A stretch of DNA of 36,932 nucleotides, taken from the NCBI GenBank assembly GCA_945871065.1, contig CAMBUL010000020.1:1-36932 (forward strand). Direction: 5' to 3'. Of this stretch, positions 16,406-25,635 are shown piece by piece. Each line of letters begins with the position of its first letter. The stretch's first letter is position 1. A model generated the notes under the pieces. It was not told the origin of the DNA. It saw only the letters and a program-made list of their open reading frames with translations, and did no database searches. Made by a program: the position numbers and the translations under genes. Origin of the DNA: Chthoniobacter flavus. Its GTDB lineage: Bacteria > Verrucomicrobiota > Verrucomicrobiia > Chthoniobacterales > JACTMZ01.

Positions 16406-17878
16406 TTATTCCTCGGAACCGGAGGGACGGTCGAAGGCGGCGTTTTCGAAACGCGTGTATTCCTTGATGAAGGTGAGCGGTATTTCGCCGATCGGCCCGT
16501 TGCGTTGCTTGGCGATGAGAAGTTCGGCTTTGCCGGCCAGCTCCGACCTCGCGTCCTCGTCCTCTTCGTAAACTTCCGGGCGCACCAGAAGGGCCACGAC
16601 GTCCGCATCCTGTTCGAGGGAGCCGGATTCGCGCAGGTCGGACATGCGGGGCTTGCCCCCCCCGCGCTGCTCGGGTTGCCGGTTGAGCTGGGCCAGGACG
16701 ATGATCGGGATCTCGAGTTCCTTGGCCAAGGCCTTGATGCCGGAGGAAATTTCGGCAATTTCGATTTGGCGGTTGTCCTGTCCGCGGCGGGAGGTCGAGC
16801 GGCACAACTGGAGGTAGTCGATGGCGATCAATTCGATGCGGTGACGGTCCCGCATGCGACGCGCTTTGGCCCGCAATTCGAGGATGGTAAGGCTCGCCGT
16901 GTCGTCGATGAAAATGCTGCTTTCGCTCAGGGCCGCGGCCGCGTCGTTCAGCTTCCCGTGTTCGGCGCGAGCCAGCATGCCGGAACGGATTTTCTTCATG
17001 TTGACGCGCGCGCGGGAGCAGAGCATGCGCTGCACGAGTTGTTGCGTGCTCATCTCCAAGCTGAAGACACCGACCGGTTTCGGTTCCTCCAGGTTGAGGG
17101 CGACGTGTTCGACGATGTTCATGGCCAGGGCGGTTTTGCCCATCGATGGACGCGCCGCGACGATGATCATCTCGCCGGGATGTAGACCGTCAGTCATCTG
17201 GTCGAAAATGGTGAATCCGGTGGCCAGCCCGCTAATTCGCCCCCGCTGTTGATACATTTTCTCGATGTTTTCCAGCGCGGCAAAGACTTCGTCACGCATG
17301 TCGGGCGCCGTCTTGCGGAAGCGGGTTTCCCCGATGGTGAAAATCTCGCGCTCCACGTCATCAAGCAATTGCGGAACATCCCCTTGCTCCTCGTAACAAC
17401 GGGCCGCGGACGAAGTGCAGGCCGTGATCATGCGGCGCAGGAGGGACTTCTCCAACACGATGTCGAGATAGTGCGGGGCATTGGCCGCAGTGGGCACGAA
17501 GCCGAACAATTCGGTGACCGCCCCGGGGCCACCCACGGCGTCGAGAACGTTGAGATCGCGCAGGCGGTTGGTCAGCGTGATCACGTCGATCTGCTGGTTG
17601 GCGGACCACATCTCGACCAGCACCCGGAAGATGGTGCCGTGGGCCGGGGAGTAGAATGCCTCCTCAGTGATCTGCTCGGCGCAATCGTTGAGCACCTCGC
17701 GCGGCGAAAGAAGGATGGACCCGAGAAGTCCCCTCTCCGCCTCGACATTCTGCGGCAGCGTGCGATGCGCATCGGGCGCGGCACCCGGCGCTTTGGCAGC
17801 GCCGTTGCGGCGCGGCGCCGGTGTACGGCGGGCGGCGGGCGCTGTCAGATCAACCGGCGGAGTCATGCGAGCGGTCAT
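16406..17878 (-). CDS. dnaB: Replicative DNA helicase DnaB
   Basis: The 490-residue hexameric helicase has an N-terminal DnaG-interacting domain (about 40-150: LPQNVEAERGLLGSIL), a Walker A motif in ARPSMGKTALAMN (about 242-254), Walker B IAIDYLQL (about 351-358) and an RGGGKPRMSDLRESGSLEQD region for ring subunits. It unwinds DNA at the replication fork. An Ala/Pro/Arg-rich extension of about 40 residues precedes the conserved part. It lies 101 bp after rplI on the same strand, a common rplI-dnaB order. Confidence 0.96.
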   Translation of the reverse strand: MTARMTPPVDLTAPAARRTPAPRRNGAAKAPGAAPDAHRTLPQNVEAERGLLGSILLSPREVLNDCAEQITEEAFYSPAHGTIFRVLVEMWSANQQIDVITLTNRLRDLNVLDAVGGPGAVTELFGFVPTAANAPHYLDIVLEKSLLRRMITACTSSAARCYEEQGDVPQLLDDVEREIFTIGETRFRKTAPDMRDEVFAALENIEKMYQQRGRISGLATGFTIFDQMTDGLHPGEMIIVAARPSMGKTALAMNIVEHVALNLEEPKPVGVFSLEMSTQQLVQRMLCSRARVNMKKIRSGMLARAEHGKLNDAAAALSESSIFIDDTASLTILELRAKARRMRDRHRIELIAIDYLQLCRSTSRRGQDNRQIEIAEISSGIKALAKELEIPIIVLAQLNRQPEQRGGGKPRMSDLRESGSLEQDADVVALLVRPEVYEEDEDARSELAGKAELLIAKQRNGPIGEIPLTFIKEYTRFENAAFDRPSGSEE

Positions 17879-17979
17879 TGTGGGACCGGCATGCCTGACC
17901 GGTCAAATGCGGACCGTCCATGCGGCCAAAAAAGACAAGACCCGACGGCGAACAACCCTCCCAACAACCTGTGAACAAG

Positions 17980-18534
17980 TCAGGCGCCGGTCTCTTCTTC
18001 GCGGCGGGCCGTGCGGCCACGCGGACGCGATCCGCCCTCGTGGTCGCCGTCATCTTCAGCCGCGGCGGTGGCTTTGGCGTTCTTCGCGGTGACGGTGAGT
18101 TTCAGGCCGGCCTGGACGTCGGAATGAAGGCGGACGTTGACCGTGAACTCGCCGGTTTCTTTGATCGGACGTTCCAACGCGATGCGATGGCGGTCGATTT
18201 CCTGGCCGGATTCCGCCTTGACGCGGTCGGCGATGTCCTTGGCCGTGATGGCGCCAAAGGCCTTGCCGCTTTCGCCGGTCTCAAGAACGAAGGAAAGTTT
18301 CAACTTGCCGAGGCGCTTGGCGAGATTGTTGGCCTCGTTTAGCTCCGTTGCTTCGCGCTCGGCGCGGCGGGCTTTGAGCGTATCGGTCATGCGCAACGAT
18401 GCCGGCGTGACCTCGTGGGCCATGCCGCGGGGGATGAGAAAATTGCGTGCGTAGCCGCGGCGAACTTTGACCACATCGGCCTCGGCGCCGAGGCTCGGGA
18501 TGTGCGCGGTTAGGATTACTTCGGTGTTGGACAT
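17980..18534 (-). CDS. rplI: 50S ribosomal protein bL9
   Basis: The N-domain signature is clear: VILTAHIPSLGAEADVVKVR and GYARNFLIPRGMAHEVT. A connecting helix and the C-terminal domain (KLSFVLETGESGKAFGAIT and RHRIALERPIKETGEF) follow. The protein is 184 residues, about 35 longer than the usual ~148, due to a charged tail rich in Asp/Glu, Gly and Arg (from about 155). It binds 23S rRNA at the base of L1. It lies 54 bp downstream of the alpha/beta-hydrolase gene and precedes dnaB. Confidence 0.96.
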   Translation of the reverse strand: MSNTEVILTAHIPSLGAEADVVKVRRGYARNFLIPRGMAHEVTPASLRMTDTLKARRAEREATELNEANNLAKRLGKLKLSFVLETGESGKAFGAITAKDIADRVKAESGQEIDRHRIALERPIKETGEFTVNVRLHSDVQAGLKLTVTAKNAKATAAAEDDGDHEGGSRPRGRTARREEETGA

Positions 18535-18588
18535 AAGCCGGTTGGAATAAAGACGAAGGGAGATAGTGGCCCGGGGCCGGGGAGGATG

Positions 18589-19581
18589 TCAATCCCCCTT
18601 CGGTCTGCCCGCCATATGGACAGGCTGAAAGAGTTCCACCTGCAGGCGTGCCGTAAGGTCATCCACCCGGTCCAAGGGGGCGAGCGGACCACAGTCATCG
18701 AGCCAGTCCACGCGCACCTGAGACCCGGGCTGCAGGGCGGATTCGGGAGGATTGTTCGCGCGGCAGCCGGGCCACCAAACGGTGACCGGAGCACAGACCT
18801 CGGACAAACGCGGGAGGGCGGCGGTCTGGAAACGGCCCGAAAGAATGCGTTGCACGGCCAAACCGGCACCATATTGCCGGGCAAAGGATGAATAGACCGA
18901 CACGGGTTCGGCCAGGTCGAGGTCACCGGCATCGCTGCGGCGCCCGTTGAGCCAGCGCTCGATGCAGGCCGGGCGGGCCAGATAGTTCGCGTAAATCCAA
19001 CGCCGCCCGGAACGGGTCCAAGCCGCAGCGCGCACCGGGGCGGGAGCCCAAGGTTGGAGCCAGTGGTCCGTGCCGGCGGGATGGAAGAAGATGAGCCGGG
19101 CGACAAATTCCGGATGCTGCGCGGCGGCCAGGCAGGCCAAAGCGGCACCGATGCCCGAAGCGACAATCACCGGCCTTTTGCCGCCGCAGGTGGCGCGGCA
19201 AAATTCATGGAGGCAACGTGCATAATCTTCGGCCCGGAGCGGACGGTCCGGACGCTCGCTCTCGCCGAAGCCAACCCAGTCGGGCGCAAGTACGCGGTGG
19301 CTGGAAGCAAAAAGCGGATAGATTTTGGACCACTCGTACGAGGCGGCACCCGGAAAAAAATCGTGCAGAAAGACCAGCGGTTCCCCCTCGCCGCTCATGT
19401 GATAAACAACTTGTCCGCGCGTGGTGCGCTGCACGCGGCGCGCAAAGACGGCAGGTGAAATGATGTCCGGCAACGAGGGTTGGGGCAACGGGCGCAGGCC
19501 CCGGCGCAAGGTGACCACCGCGGCCCCGAGCAAACCTGCTCCGAGTCCCATCCCGAGGCTTTTTTTCCAGAATTCCGCCAT
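18589..19581 (-). CDS. Alpha/beta hydrolase-fold protein with atypical nucleophile elbow
   Basis: The 330-residue protein has an N-terminal hydrophobic anchor (MAEFWKKSLGMGLGAGLLGA) and then an alpha/beta hydrolase fold: EPLVFLHDFFPGAASYEW, then RVLAPDWVGFGESERPD, the elbow VIVASGIGAALA, and late strands with VTVWWPG. At the elbow, where the family has small-x-Ser-x-small (as in GNSIG), this protein reads A-S-G-I-G, so the nucleophile position is Gly; a Ser stands one residue earlier. The fold call is good; catalytic activity is doubtful unless the Ser is used in a shifted geometry. The ATG at 19581 was chosen because it begins the membrane anchor. Substrate unknown. Confidence 0.8.
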   Translation of the reverse strand: MAEFWKKSLGMGLGAGLLGAAVVTLRRGLRPLPQPSLPDIISPAVFARRVQRTTRGQVVYHMSGEGEPLVFLHDFFPGAASYEWSKIYPLFASSHRVLAPDWVGFGESERPDRPLRAEDYARCLHEFCRATCGGKRPVIVASGIGAALACLAAAQHPEFVARLIFFHPAGTDHWLQPWAPAPVRAAAWTRSGRRWIYANYLARPACIERWLNGRRSDAGDLDLAEPVSVYSSFARQYGAGLAVQRILSGRFQTAALPRLSEVCAPVTVWWPGCRANNPPESALQPGSQVRVDWLDDCGPLAPLDRVDDLTARLQVELFQPVHMAGRPKGD

Positions 19582-19659
19582 ACCGACCGCTGAAACTATC
19601 GCGCGCACCGCATTTGACAATGCATCGGTCGCTTGCCGCGGTCCGGCCCGCGGAGCAAA

Positions 19660-20145
19660 ATGGAGAGAATGAACAAGCGCTACCGCCCGAACGTCGCCGC
19701 GATCCTGCAAAGGTCCGACGGCCTCGTCCTCATCGGGCAGCGCACAGATTTTCCCGAAAGCTGGCAGTTCCCCCAGGGGGGAGTCGACCGGGGTGAGTCA
19801 CCGGAGGAAGCGCTCTGCCGGGAGGTCTCCGAAGAAGTCGGGATCGCCGCCGATGCCTACCGGATCACCGCGCGGAGCGGTCCGCACCGATACGATTTTC
19901 CGGCCGGCCCTGACCGCCGCGGGTTCGACGGGCAGGAGCAGTTCTATTTCCTTTGTTCTTTGCCAGCGGCAACTCCTCCTGAGCCGGACCTCAGCGGGAC
20001 CTGCGGGGAATTTTCCGCCCTTCGCTGGGTGGACGTGTACGACTTTCCCGTCCATTTGGCACCCAAGATGAAGCAGGAGGTTTACCGCGCCGTTTTGCGG
20101 CAGCTGTTCCCCGGGAAACCGGGGAATCCGATTGACTCGCCTTAA
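19660..20145 (+). CDS. rppH: RNA pyrophosphohydrolase RppH-like Nudix protein
   Basis: This 161-residue protein starts MERMNKRYRPNVAAIL, and KRYRPNVA is typical of the RppH start. The Nudix box is complete: GGVDRGESPEEALCREVSEE followed by VGI, with the catalytic REVSEE. SWQFPQGGVD matches RppH. It is expected to remove pyrophosphate from 5' triphosphate RNA to start decay, or to hydrolyse dinucleoside polyphosphates. ATG 19660 (GGAG 4 bases before) and ATG 19669 are both possible starts. It diverges from the alpha/beta-hydrolase gene. Confidence 0.9.
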   Translation: MERMNKRYRPNVAAILQRSDGLVLIGQRTDFPESWQFPQGGVDRGESPEEALCREVSEEVGIAADAYRITARSGPHRYDFPAGPDRRGFDGQEQFYFLCSLPAATPPEPDLSGTCGEFSALRWVDVYDFPVHLAPKMKQEVYRAVLRQLFPGKPGNPIDSP

Positions 20146-20277
20146 GCCCTTGCTAATTTATTTCTTAAGCGGTTCGGATGCCGAGACCATCTCAGCCGGA
20201 CGGGATCGGCCCTGCGACCTCCCCTCCGCGGGTCGCGCCTCCGAACCAAGCATCAAGCAACGCGCGCTCCACTCATC

Positions 20278-20832
20278 ATGCCCATTCCATCCAAACCCGC
20301 CGTGTTGAACCGCTTCCGGTGGAAGTTGGCCGACCTGCAGCCCGGTTTGGTGCCGGTCCCCGCGCCCTTCAATTTGCGGCCGGCGGGTGAGCAGGAATTG
20401 GACTTTGCCGTGCGGGTGGTTCAAGCCAGCTACGATTTGGATCCGGACTGGAGCGGGTGCGCAAAGCACATCATCAAAACCATACTGCCGGGCCTGCGCC
20501 GGACCTTCGAGGGCGAAGCGACCTGTCTTTTCGTCCTCCACGGGAACCGCGTCATTGCCGCTTCCGCCTACGATCCGGAACCGGCGGACGGGATTCATCT
20601 CGTCACGGGTCCATGCGTGTTCATCGAATACCGCAACCGCGGCATCGGCGGCGCCTTGCTCCATGCCACCTTGGAAACATTGCGCGCGCGCGGCCTGACC
20701 GAAGCCGTCGGTCTGGCCCGCCCCGGCACCCCGTCGGCCAAATTTTTCTGCAGCAAATTCGGCGGCCAACAACTCATGGCACCCGTCCCGCTCGCCCAAC
20801 CAGCGGGCGCGGAAACGGCGGTCGCCGCCTGA
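20278..20832 (+). CDS. GNAT family N-acetyltransferase
   Basis: The 184-residue protein has a GNAT acetyl-CoA binding motif (EYRNRGIGGALLHATLE, with the R-x-x-G-x-G/A pattern) after strands FVLHGNRVIAASAYDPE and GPCVFIE, then GTPSAKFFCSKFGGQQ in motif B. The substrate cannot be read. It follows rppH after 132 bp holding an AT-rich patch (ttgctaatttatttcttaag) that could be its promoter; the next membrane protein starts 50 bp later. Confidence 0.85.
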   Translation: MPIPSKPAVLNRFRWKLADLQPGLVPVPAPFNLRPAGEQELDFAVRVVQASYDLDPDWSGCAKHIIKTILPGLRRTFEGEATCLFVLHGNRVIAASAYDPEPADGIHLVTGPCVFIEYRNRGIGGALLHATLETLRARGLTEAVGLARPGTPSAKFFCSKFGGQQLMAPVPLAQPAGAETAVAA

Positions 20833-20882
20833 GGCGGGACGCGCCCTTGCGCGCGGGACCATGACGTGGTGCAGTACCCGCC

Positions 20883-21431
20883 GTGCTTGAACTTCTTTTC
20901 ATCATCGCTTTTTTCGCCTGGTTGGCGATCACCGTCCTGCAGTATCTGGCCGGATTGGCCGCTGCCCCGACCCTTTTGGTTGCCGCACTGGCGGTGCCGG
21001 TCTGCGCGTTGTGGCGGAGTCGTATCCTCATGCGCCGCGCGCACCTGGGATTCGCCTCGGCACGTCGACGCCCGCTGCCGCCGGAGCGATTCTACTGGCC
21101 ATCCGCACGCCGGCGTCTGGGGCGGAGGATTGGCCTGGCCGGTCTGGTCGCTTTGGTCGCATGGCCGGCGGCCATCGCTTGGCCGGCACGCTGGTCGGTT
21201 GCCGCCGAATCGGTCGCGGGTTGGGCGGCGGGCGTGGCGGCCATCGCCTCACTGGCCGAACTGGCCGCTACGGTCTGGCTTTACGTTCGCGCGTCCCAGC
21301 TTTTCGACAACCTCGCTCCCACGGCCCTTGGGTGGTTGCGGGTCGGGCTCTATCGCCTCTCGGACAACCACGAATTCCTCGGTGAGGAACCCTTACCGCG
21401 GGGCAAGCGCGTGCGCGAATCGGTTTATTGA
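20883..21431 (+). CDS. Membrane protein of unknown function
   Basis: The 182-residue product begins at GTG and has an N-terminal pair of hydrophobic segments (LLFIIAFFAWLAITVLQYLA and TLLVAALAVPVCALW). A basic loop rich in Arg follows (about 45-85), then two more hydrophobic stretches (LAGLVALVAWPAAIAW and VAGWAAGVAAIASLAE), and a charged C-terminal tail. Four transmembrane helices are likely. No named family recognised. Its 3' end overlaps the convergent murI gene by 7 bp. Confidence 0.65.
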   Translation: MLELLFIIAFFAWLAITVLQYLAGLAAAPTLLVAALAVPVCALWRSRILMRRAHLGFASARRRPLPPERFYWPSARRRLGRRIGLAGLVALVAWPAAIAWPARWSVAAESVAGWAAGVAAIASLAELAATVWLYVRASQLFDNLAPTALGWLRVGLYRLSDNHEFLGEEPLPRGKRVRESVY

Positions 21432-22255
21432 CCGATCGGCGGCACCTGACGGACTCTCGCCTCCCCGGCCTCGAGGCCCAGAGCGAGGCGGACCACCTGC
21501 AGGAAGTTGTCCGGAGGATCAGTGAAAGACAGGTCCAGCGAGCCCACGCGGCCGGAGGGAGCACGCAAACCGAGTTGGTCGAGACGGCGCGCCACGGTGC
21601 GGGCGCAGTTCGCGGCGGAGTCCACCAAGGTGATGGCCGGACCCGCCGCCCGCGCCAGAGCGGTGGCCAGCAAGGGGTAATGCGTGCACCCCATGACCAG
21701 CGCGTCGGCGTCGCCCGCCCGCAGTGCGGCCACATAGCGGTGGAGCACGGCATCGGTCAGTGCGTCCTCGAAGAGTCCCTCCTCGACCAGCGGGACAAGC
21801 AGCGGACAAGCCAAGCTGGTGACACGAATGCCGGGCCGGGCCGCCTGCAAGGCATGGGCGTAGGCCCCGCTGCCGATCGTGGCCTTCGTGCCGAGCACGG
21901 CAACGTGGCCGGTCACGGTGGCCGCCAAGGCGGCCTCCACCCCGGGTTCAATCACTCCCTCGACCGGAACGCTGAGCACTTCCCGGAGTCGCGGCAGGCC
22001 CAGGGCCGAAGCCGTATTGCAGGCGACCACCACCATTTTCGCACCCTCCCCGACGAGCAGGGCGGCGATTTCCTCGCTGTAACGTTCGATCGTGGCGCGC
22101 GATTTTCCGCCGTAAGGGACCCGTGCGGTGTCACCAAGATAGACAATATCTTCGCCGGGTAATTCGCGGCGCAGGGCGCTGACCACCGTGAGCCCGCCGA
22201 TCCCGGAATCAAAAACGGCGATCGGGCTTTTTGCCGTGGTGGTGGACGACTGCAT
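21425..22255 (-). CDS. murI: Glutamate racemase MurI
   Basis: The 276-residue protein begins with IAVFDSGIGGLTV, followed by VYLGDTARVPYGGKS, and has both catalytic Cys: Cys79 in VACNTASALG and Cys190 in MGCTHYPLL. It makes D-glutamate for peptidoglycan. The ATG at 22253-22255 shares one base with the LptD stop (TGATG), indicating translational coupling; the longer frame extending into lptD is not needed. Confidence 0.96.
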   Translation of the reverse strand: MQSSTTTAKSPIAVFDSGIGGLTVVSALRRELPGEDIVYLGDTARVPYGGKSRATIERYSEEIAALLVGEGAKMVVVACNTASALGLPRLREVLSVPVEGVIEPGVEAALAATVTGHVAVLGTKATIGSGAYAHALQAARPGIRVTSLACPLLVPLVEEGLFEDALTDAVLHRYVAALRAGDADALVMGCTHYPLLATALARAAGPAITLVDSAANCARTVARRLDQLGLRAPSGRVGSLDLSFTDPPDNFLQVVRLALGLEAGEARVRQVPPIGQ

Positions 22256-24564
22256 CAATACTGCTGGCCCTGCTGCTGGTTGCCGAGCACGTCGAAAGCC
22301 AGTGGTAGATTGATGTTCGGCGCGTCCTTGAGAGTCACCATGAGGAGCACGCCCACACCGACCTCGCCGCTCGTCTGGTTGTTGAAGGTCGCGCTGTTGT
22401 CCGTGATGAGAAAACCGGCCGAGATGAGCCAGGAGCTCAAGTCGCGGTGGACCATGTACCGCTGGATATCCCATGTACCGAAGGTCACGTCATAGCGCGT
22501 TGCCGCACTGACCGACCAGTTGTCATCGACCCGCCAGTAGCCCCCGGCGGAAGCTTGGCTGTCGTCTTGGAAATACGGGCTGCTTTCGATGAAGCGCTGG
22601 GAGACAAAGAACGAAAAATCCTCGACCGGCTGCCAATTGAGGTAGGAATTCACGTCGGTGAAGCCTCCGTCGGAGATGGGCAACTGCGTGGTGGCTCCCG
22701 CGGTGAACCACGGAACCGGGGAAAAGGCGAAGTTGTTGTAGAAGTTGGAGAATTCACCCGGGTCGTCGAGGTAGGGATTGTCGAAATTCACATCGAGAAA
22801 AGTTTCCAGGGCGAACCACTCGTGATTGCCGTCATCGCGACGGGTGACCAGACGATTGCGGACGCCGACGCGGATCAAATTGGATGTGTCGATGCCGTCG
22901 ATCATGTTGAACTGCGGGAAGTTCAGCGACGGGAGCTGGGCCGAGGGCACAACGCGGTCGAACTGCAAGATTTGATCGGGCGCCAGGCCCGCGTTGTTGA
23001 CGTAAGCGTAGTTGGCGAACGGCTGGATGACGTGGAGAAGGCCGTCGAGGCCCAGGAAGGTGGATTGCACCTGCTCGAACCGCGCCGAGAGTTTGAACGA
23101 GCCCTCGAGCCCGGCATTCATGACCGGACGGAAAGTGCTGTTGTTGTAGTCGTTGCCGGGCAAGGCGATATAACCCGGGGAATTCGGGTCGGAATCTCCC
23201 GTACGGCTGTAGTACGTCCCGCGGAAACCGACCCGCGGAGTGAGCGAGAGCCAGCCGAAGTAGGTCTTTGGGTAGGACAGCTGGTGAAAAGTGTCGAAGC
23301 GGAAGGCCGAGTAATTGTTCAGCCCTGTGGTATCGGAAAGGACGTCGGGGTTAAAAACAGAGTCCTGCAACTGCGTGATGTAATCGGGTGTCTCGCCGCT
23401 GGGAAAGTTGCGCTGCAAGTAGCCGCCTCTGGTCGAGCCGTCGTAAAAAATGGGCAATCCGAAAAGCGGAGCCTGCTTGGCTGTCCAACTCAACTCCGGC
23501 AACCTGGAAGTCACCTCCTGCCAATTGTTCATCTGCCAGCGGGCCAGAAGGTTGACCTGGAAGTTTTCGGTCAGCCAGTTGAACGAGGTGTTGTTGTCCG
23601 GTTGGGGATCGACCGCAAACTCGGCCGGGAAGAAGTCCTGCAGAAAATAGTCGTCGCTGATGCTGTTGATGTCCGTGGTGGCATAAATGTTCTCATCGAC
23701 GACCAGACGGTTCTTGAACGAGACAATCCAGCGATCGCGGCCCGGCGGGTTGGTGCGCGGGAAGGCGGTGTCGTTGCTCCCCGGATTGTTGTCGTCGGCG
23801 TAGTAGGCGCGGAACTTGCCATTGCTCGTGTCGTTCGGCCCGTAAGCTCCGTCCAAGTCGATGCCGAAAGCCGCCCCGCGTTCGGTCCGGTAATCGAATT
23901 TGGCCAAGGCATCGACTTTTTCGGTCACGGGAAAGCGGTAGCCCAGAAGAAGAAATCCGCCCCAGGTGGAATTGTAGCCGGGCTGGATGTCCAAACCCGC
24001 CTCGCCGAGCGGCGCATAAAGGTAGGGGAACCAGAAGACCGGGGTCTGGCCGACATACATGGTCGCATTGGTCAGAATCACGCGGTCGTCGGGATAAATC
24101 CGGGCGCCTCCCGCCCGCAGTTGGTAGTCCGGCTTGGAACTGTCGCTCGTGGTCAGACTAAGAGCCTGCGCTTGGAACTGCCGGAGGGTCGGCGCCCGCA
24201 AGCTCACCGCGGTAAACTTGTAAACCTGGTCACCCCCCTCGAAATCCAGCGCCTCGATTTGCCGCTTCTCCAAATTGTAAACCGCACGCTGCCCGTTGAG
24301 AATTTGGCCCTCATGGTAAATGCGCACGTTGCCCATAAGGAGCACCTCCCGGGTCTCCGGATTGTACTCGGCATAGTCGCAGTAAATATCCGTCCCCCGG
24401 AAATGGATCTGCACATTGTCCTCCGCCACCGCCACGCCGCCCTCGAAGCGGGTGCCACCATCCGCCCTGATCTCCACCGGCACATCGCTGAAGCTACCGA
24501 ACTGGGCAAGCGCCGCCCTGCTGCCCGCCAGAAGGAGCAGCACCAGCAAAAAAGGTTTGCGCAT
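22255..24564 (-). CDS. lptD: LPS-assembly outer membrane protein LptD
   Basis: The 769-residue protein has a signal peptide (MRKPFLLVLLLLAGSRAALA). An OstA/LptA-like N-terminal beta-jellyroll follows (about 25-160: VPVEIRADGGTRFEGGVAV, YCDYAEYNPETREVLLMGNV, YHEGQILNGQRAVYNL), then the start of the barrel (PVFWFPYLYAPLGE). A large C-terminal beta-barrel rich in Tyr/Phe/Asn/Gln is typical of LptD. It inserts LPS into the outer leaflet, normally with LptE, which is not seen here. It forms a unit with murI and is separated from galE by a terminator. Confidence 0.9.
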   Translation of the reverse strand: MRKPFLLVLLLLAGSRAALAQFGSFSDVPVEIRADGGTRFEGGVAVAEDNVQIHFRGTDIYCDYAEYNPETREVLLMGNVRIYHEGQILNGQRAVYNLEKRQIEALDFEGGDQVYKFTAVSLRAPTLRQFQAQALSLTTSDSSKPDYQLRAGGARIYPDDRVILTNATMYVGQTPVFWFPYLYAPLGEAGLDIQPGYNSTWGGFLLLGYRFPVTEKVDALAKFDYRTERGAAFGIDLDGAYGPNDTSNGKFRAYYADDNNPGSNDTAFPRTNPPGRDRWIVSFKNRLVVDENIYATTDINSISDDYFLQDFFPAEFAVDPQPDNNTSFNWLTENFQVNLLARWQMNNWQEVTSRLPELSWTAKQAPLFGLPIFYDGSTRGGYLQRNFPSGETPDYITQLQDSVFNPDVLSDTTGLNNYSAFRFDTFHQLSYPKTYFGWLSLTPRVGFRGTYYSRTGDSDPNSPGYIALPGNDYNNSTFRPVMNAGLEGSFKLSARFEQVQSTFLGLDGLLHVIQPFANYAYVNNAGLAPDQILQFDRVVPSAQLPSLNFPQFNMIDGIDTSNLIRVGVRNRLVTRRDDGNHEWFALETFLDVNFDNPYLDDPGEFSNFYNNFAFSPVPWFTAGATTQLPISDGGFTDVNSYLNWQPVEDFSFFVSQRFIESSPYFQDDSQASAGGYWRVDDNWSVSAATRYDVTFGTWDIQRYMVHRDLSSWLISAGFLITDNSATFNNQTSGEVGVGVLLMVTLKDAPNINLPLAFDVLGNQQQGQQY

Positions 24565-24578
24565 ACCGGTACGAGCCT

Positions 24579-24602
24579 AAAAAAACAACCCGGCGAAGCC
24601 AG
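24579..24602 (-). terminator. Intrinsic terminator downstream of galE
   Basis: On the minus strand, CTGGC (24602-24598), a TTC loop, GCCGG (24594-24590, with one T-G wobble) is followed by GTTG and a run of seven T (24585-24579). It lies 26 bases past the galE stop and just before lptD. Confidence 0.7.
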
Positions 24603-24628
24603 TCAAATATGGCCGCCCTCAGGCCGGC

Positions 24629-25600
24629 TCAATCTCCGTAGCCCGACGGATGCCGCACATGCCAATCCCAGGCATGGCGGACGATGCTCTCGATATTCTG
24701 GAAACGGGGCTCCCAACCCAACTCGCGGCGGATTTTCTCCGAAGCCGCAATCAAGCGTGGCGGGTCGCCCGGCCGGCGAGGTTTCTCCCGCACCGTGATA
24801 TCTTTTCCGGTCACGCGGCGACAGCAGTCGATGACCTCGCGGACCGAGGTCCCGCCTCCCGTGCCGAGGTTGAAAAAGCCGCTTTCCGTCCGATCCAGCG
24901 CGCGGATGTGGGCGTCCGCCAAGTCGAGAATGTGGATGTAGTCGCGGATGCAGGTGCCGTCCGGCGTTTCGTAGTCGGTCCCGTAAATCTCGACCGCTTC
25001 TTTCTGCCCGAGCGCGACCTTGAGGACATTGGGGATCAGATGGGTCTCCACCCGGTGGTCCTCGCCGAACTTTTCCGAGGCGCCGGCCGCATTGAAATAC
25101 CGCAAGGCGGTGAAACGCAGCTCGTGAATTTCGTCATACCACCGCAGAATTTTTTCGAACATCAGCTTGGACTCCCCGTAGGGATTGATCGGCCGCTGGG
25201 GCAGGCTTTCGTCGATCGGCATACGCTCGGGAACTCCGAAGGTCGCGCAAGTGGAGCTGAAGACGAACTTTTTCACTCCGTTTGCCACCATCGCATCGAG
25301 CAGGTTGATGCCGCTGGAAACATTGTTGCGGAAATACTTCGACGGATTGGTCATCGACTCGCCGACCAGCGCGTTGGCCGCAAAATGCATCACCGCATCC
25401 GGGGCGAACTCTTGCACGGCAAGCCCCACCGCCACCCGGTCGGCCAGATCGGCCTGGTAAAAGGTAGCCCGCGGGTCCACCGCGGCACGATGCCCCTCGG
25501 TCAGATTGTCGAGCACCGCCACCTCATGCCCCCGATTGAGCACCTCTTCAACGCAGATACTCCCGATGTAGCCCGCCCCGCCGGTTACCAATAACTTCAT
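24629..25600 (-). CDS. galE: UDP-glucose 4-epimerase
   Basis: The 323-residue extended SDR protein has the NAD motif GGAGYIGS at its start, the catalytic YGESK (Tyr141, Lys145) with SSTCATFG near 115, and RYFNAAGASEKFGEDH with HLIPNVL of the GalE subfamily. It interconverts UDP-glucose and UDP-galactose for surface polysaccharide. It is transcribed from a short space after the RND permease gene and ends at its own terminator. Confidence 0.95.
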   Translation of the reverse strand: MKLLVTGGAGYIGSICVEEVLNRGHEVAVLDNLTEGHRAAVDPRATFYQADLADRVAVGLAVQEFAPDAVMHFAANALVGESMTNPSKYFRNNVSSGINLLDAMVANGVKKFVFSSTCATFGVPERMPIDESLPQRPINPYGESKLMFEKILRWYDEIHELRFTALRYFNAAGASEKFGEDHRVETHLIPNVLKVALGQKEAVEIYGTDYETPDGTCIRDYIHILDLADAHIRALDRTESGFFNLGTGGGTSVREVIDCCRRVTGKDITVREKPRRPGDPPRLIAASEKIRRELGWEPRFQNIESIVRHAWDWHVRHPSGYGD

Positions 25601-25606
25601 CAGGTC

Positions 25607-25635
25607 GTTATAATGGAACGCTCCCGCGCGATCAA
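25607..25635 (-). promoter_or_regulatory. Possible galE promoter giving a near-leaderless message
   Basis: On the minus strand TATAAC (25612-25607) lies 6 bases before the galE ATG, with TTGATC 17 bases upstream (25635-25630). No Shine-Dalgarno sequence is visible before galE, consistent with a leaderless or near-leaderless mRNA. The -35 overlaps the stop codon of the RND permease. Confidence 0.35.

Noticed and set aside
22447..24798. 783-codon open frame on the plus strand across lptD
   Set aside because: Antisense to a well-supported LptD; GC-rich codon bias keeps the opposite strand open, and the translation has no domain or signal.
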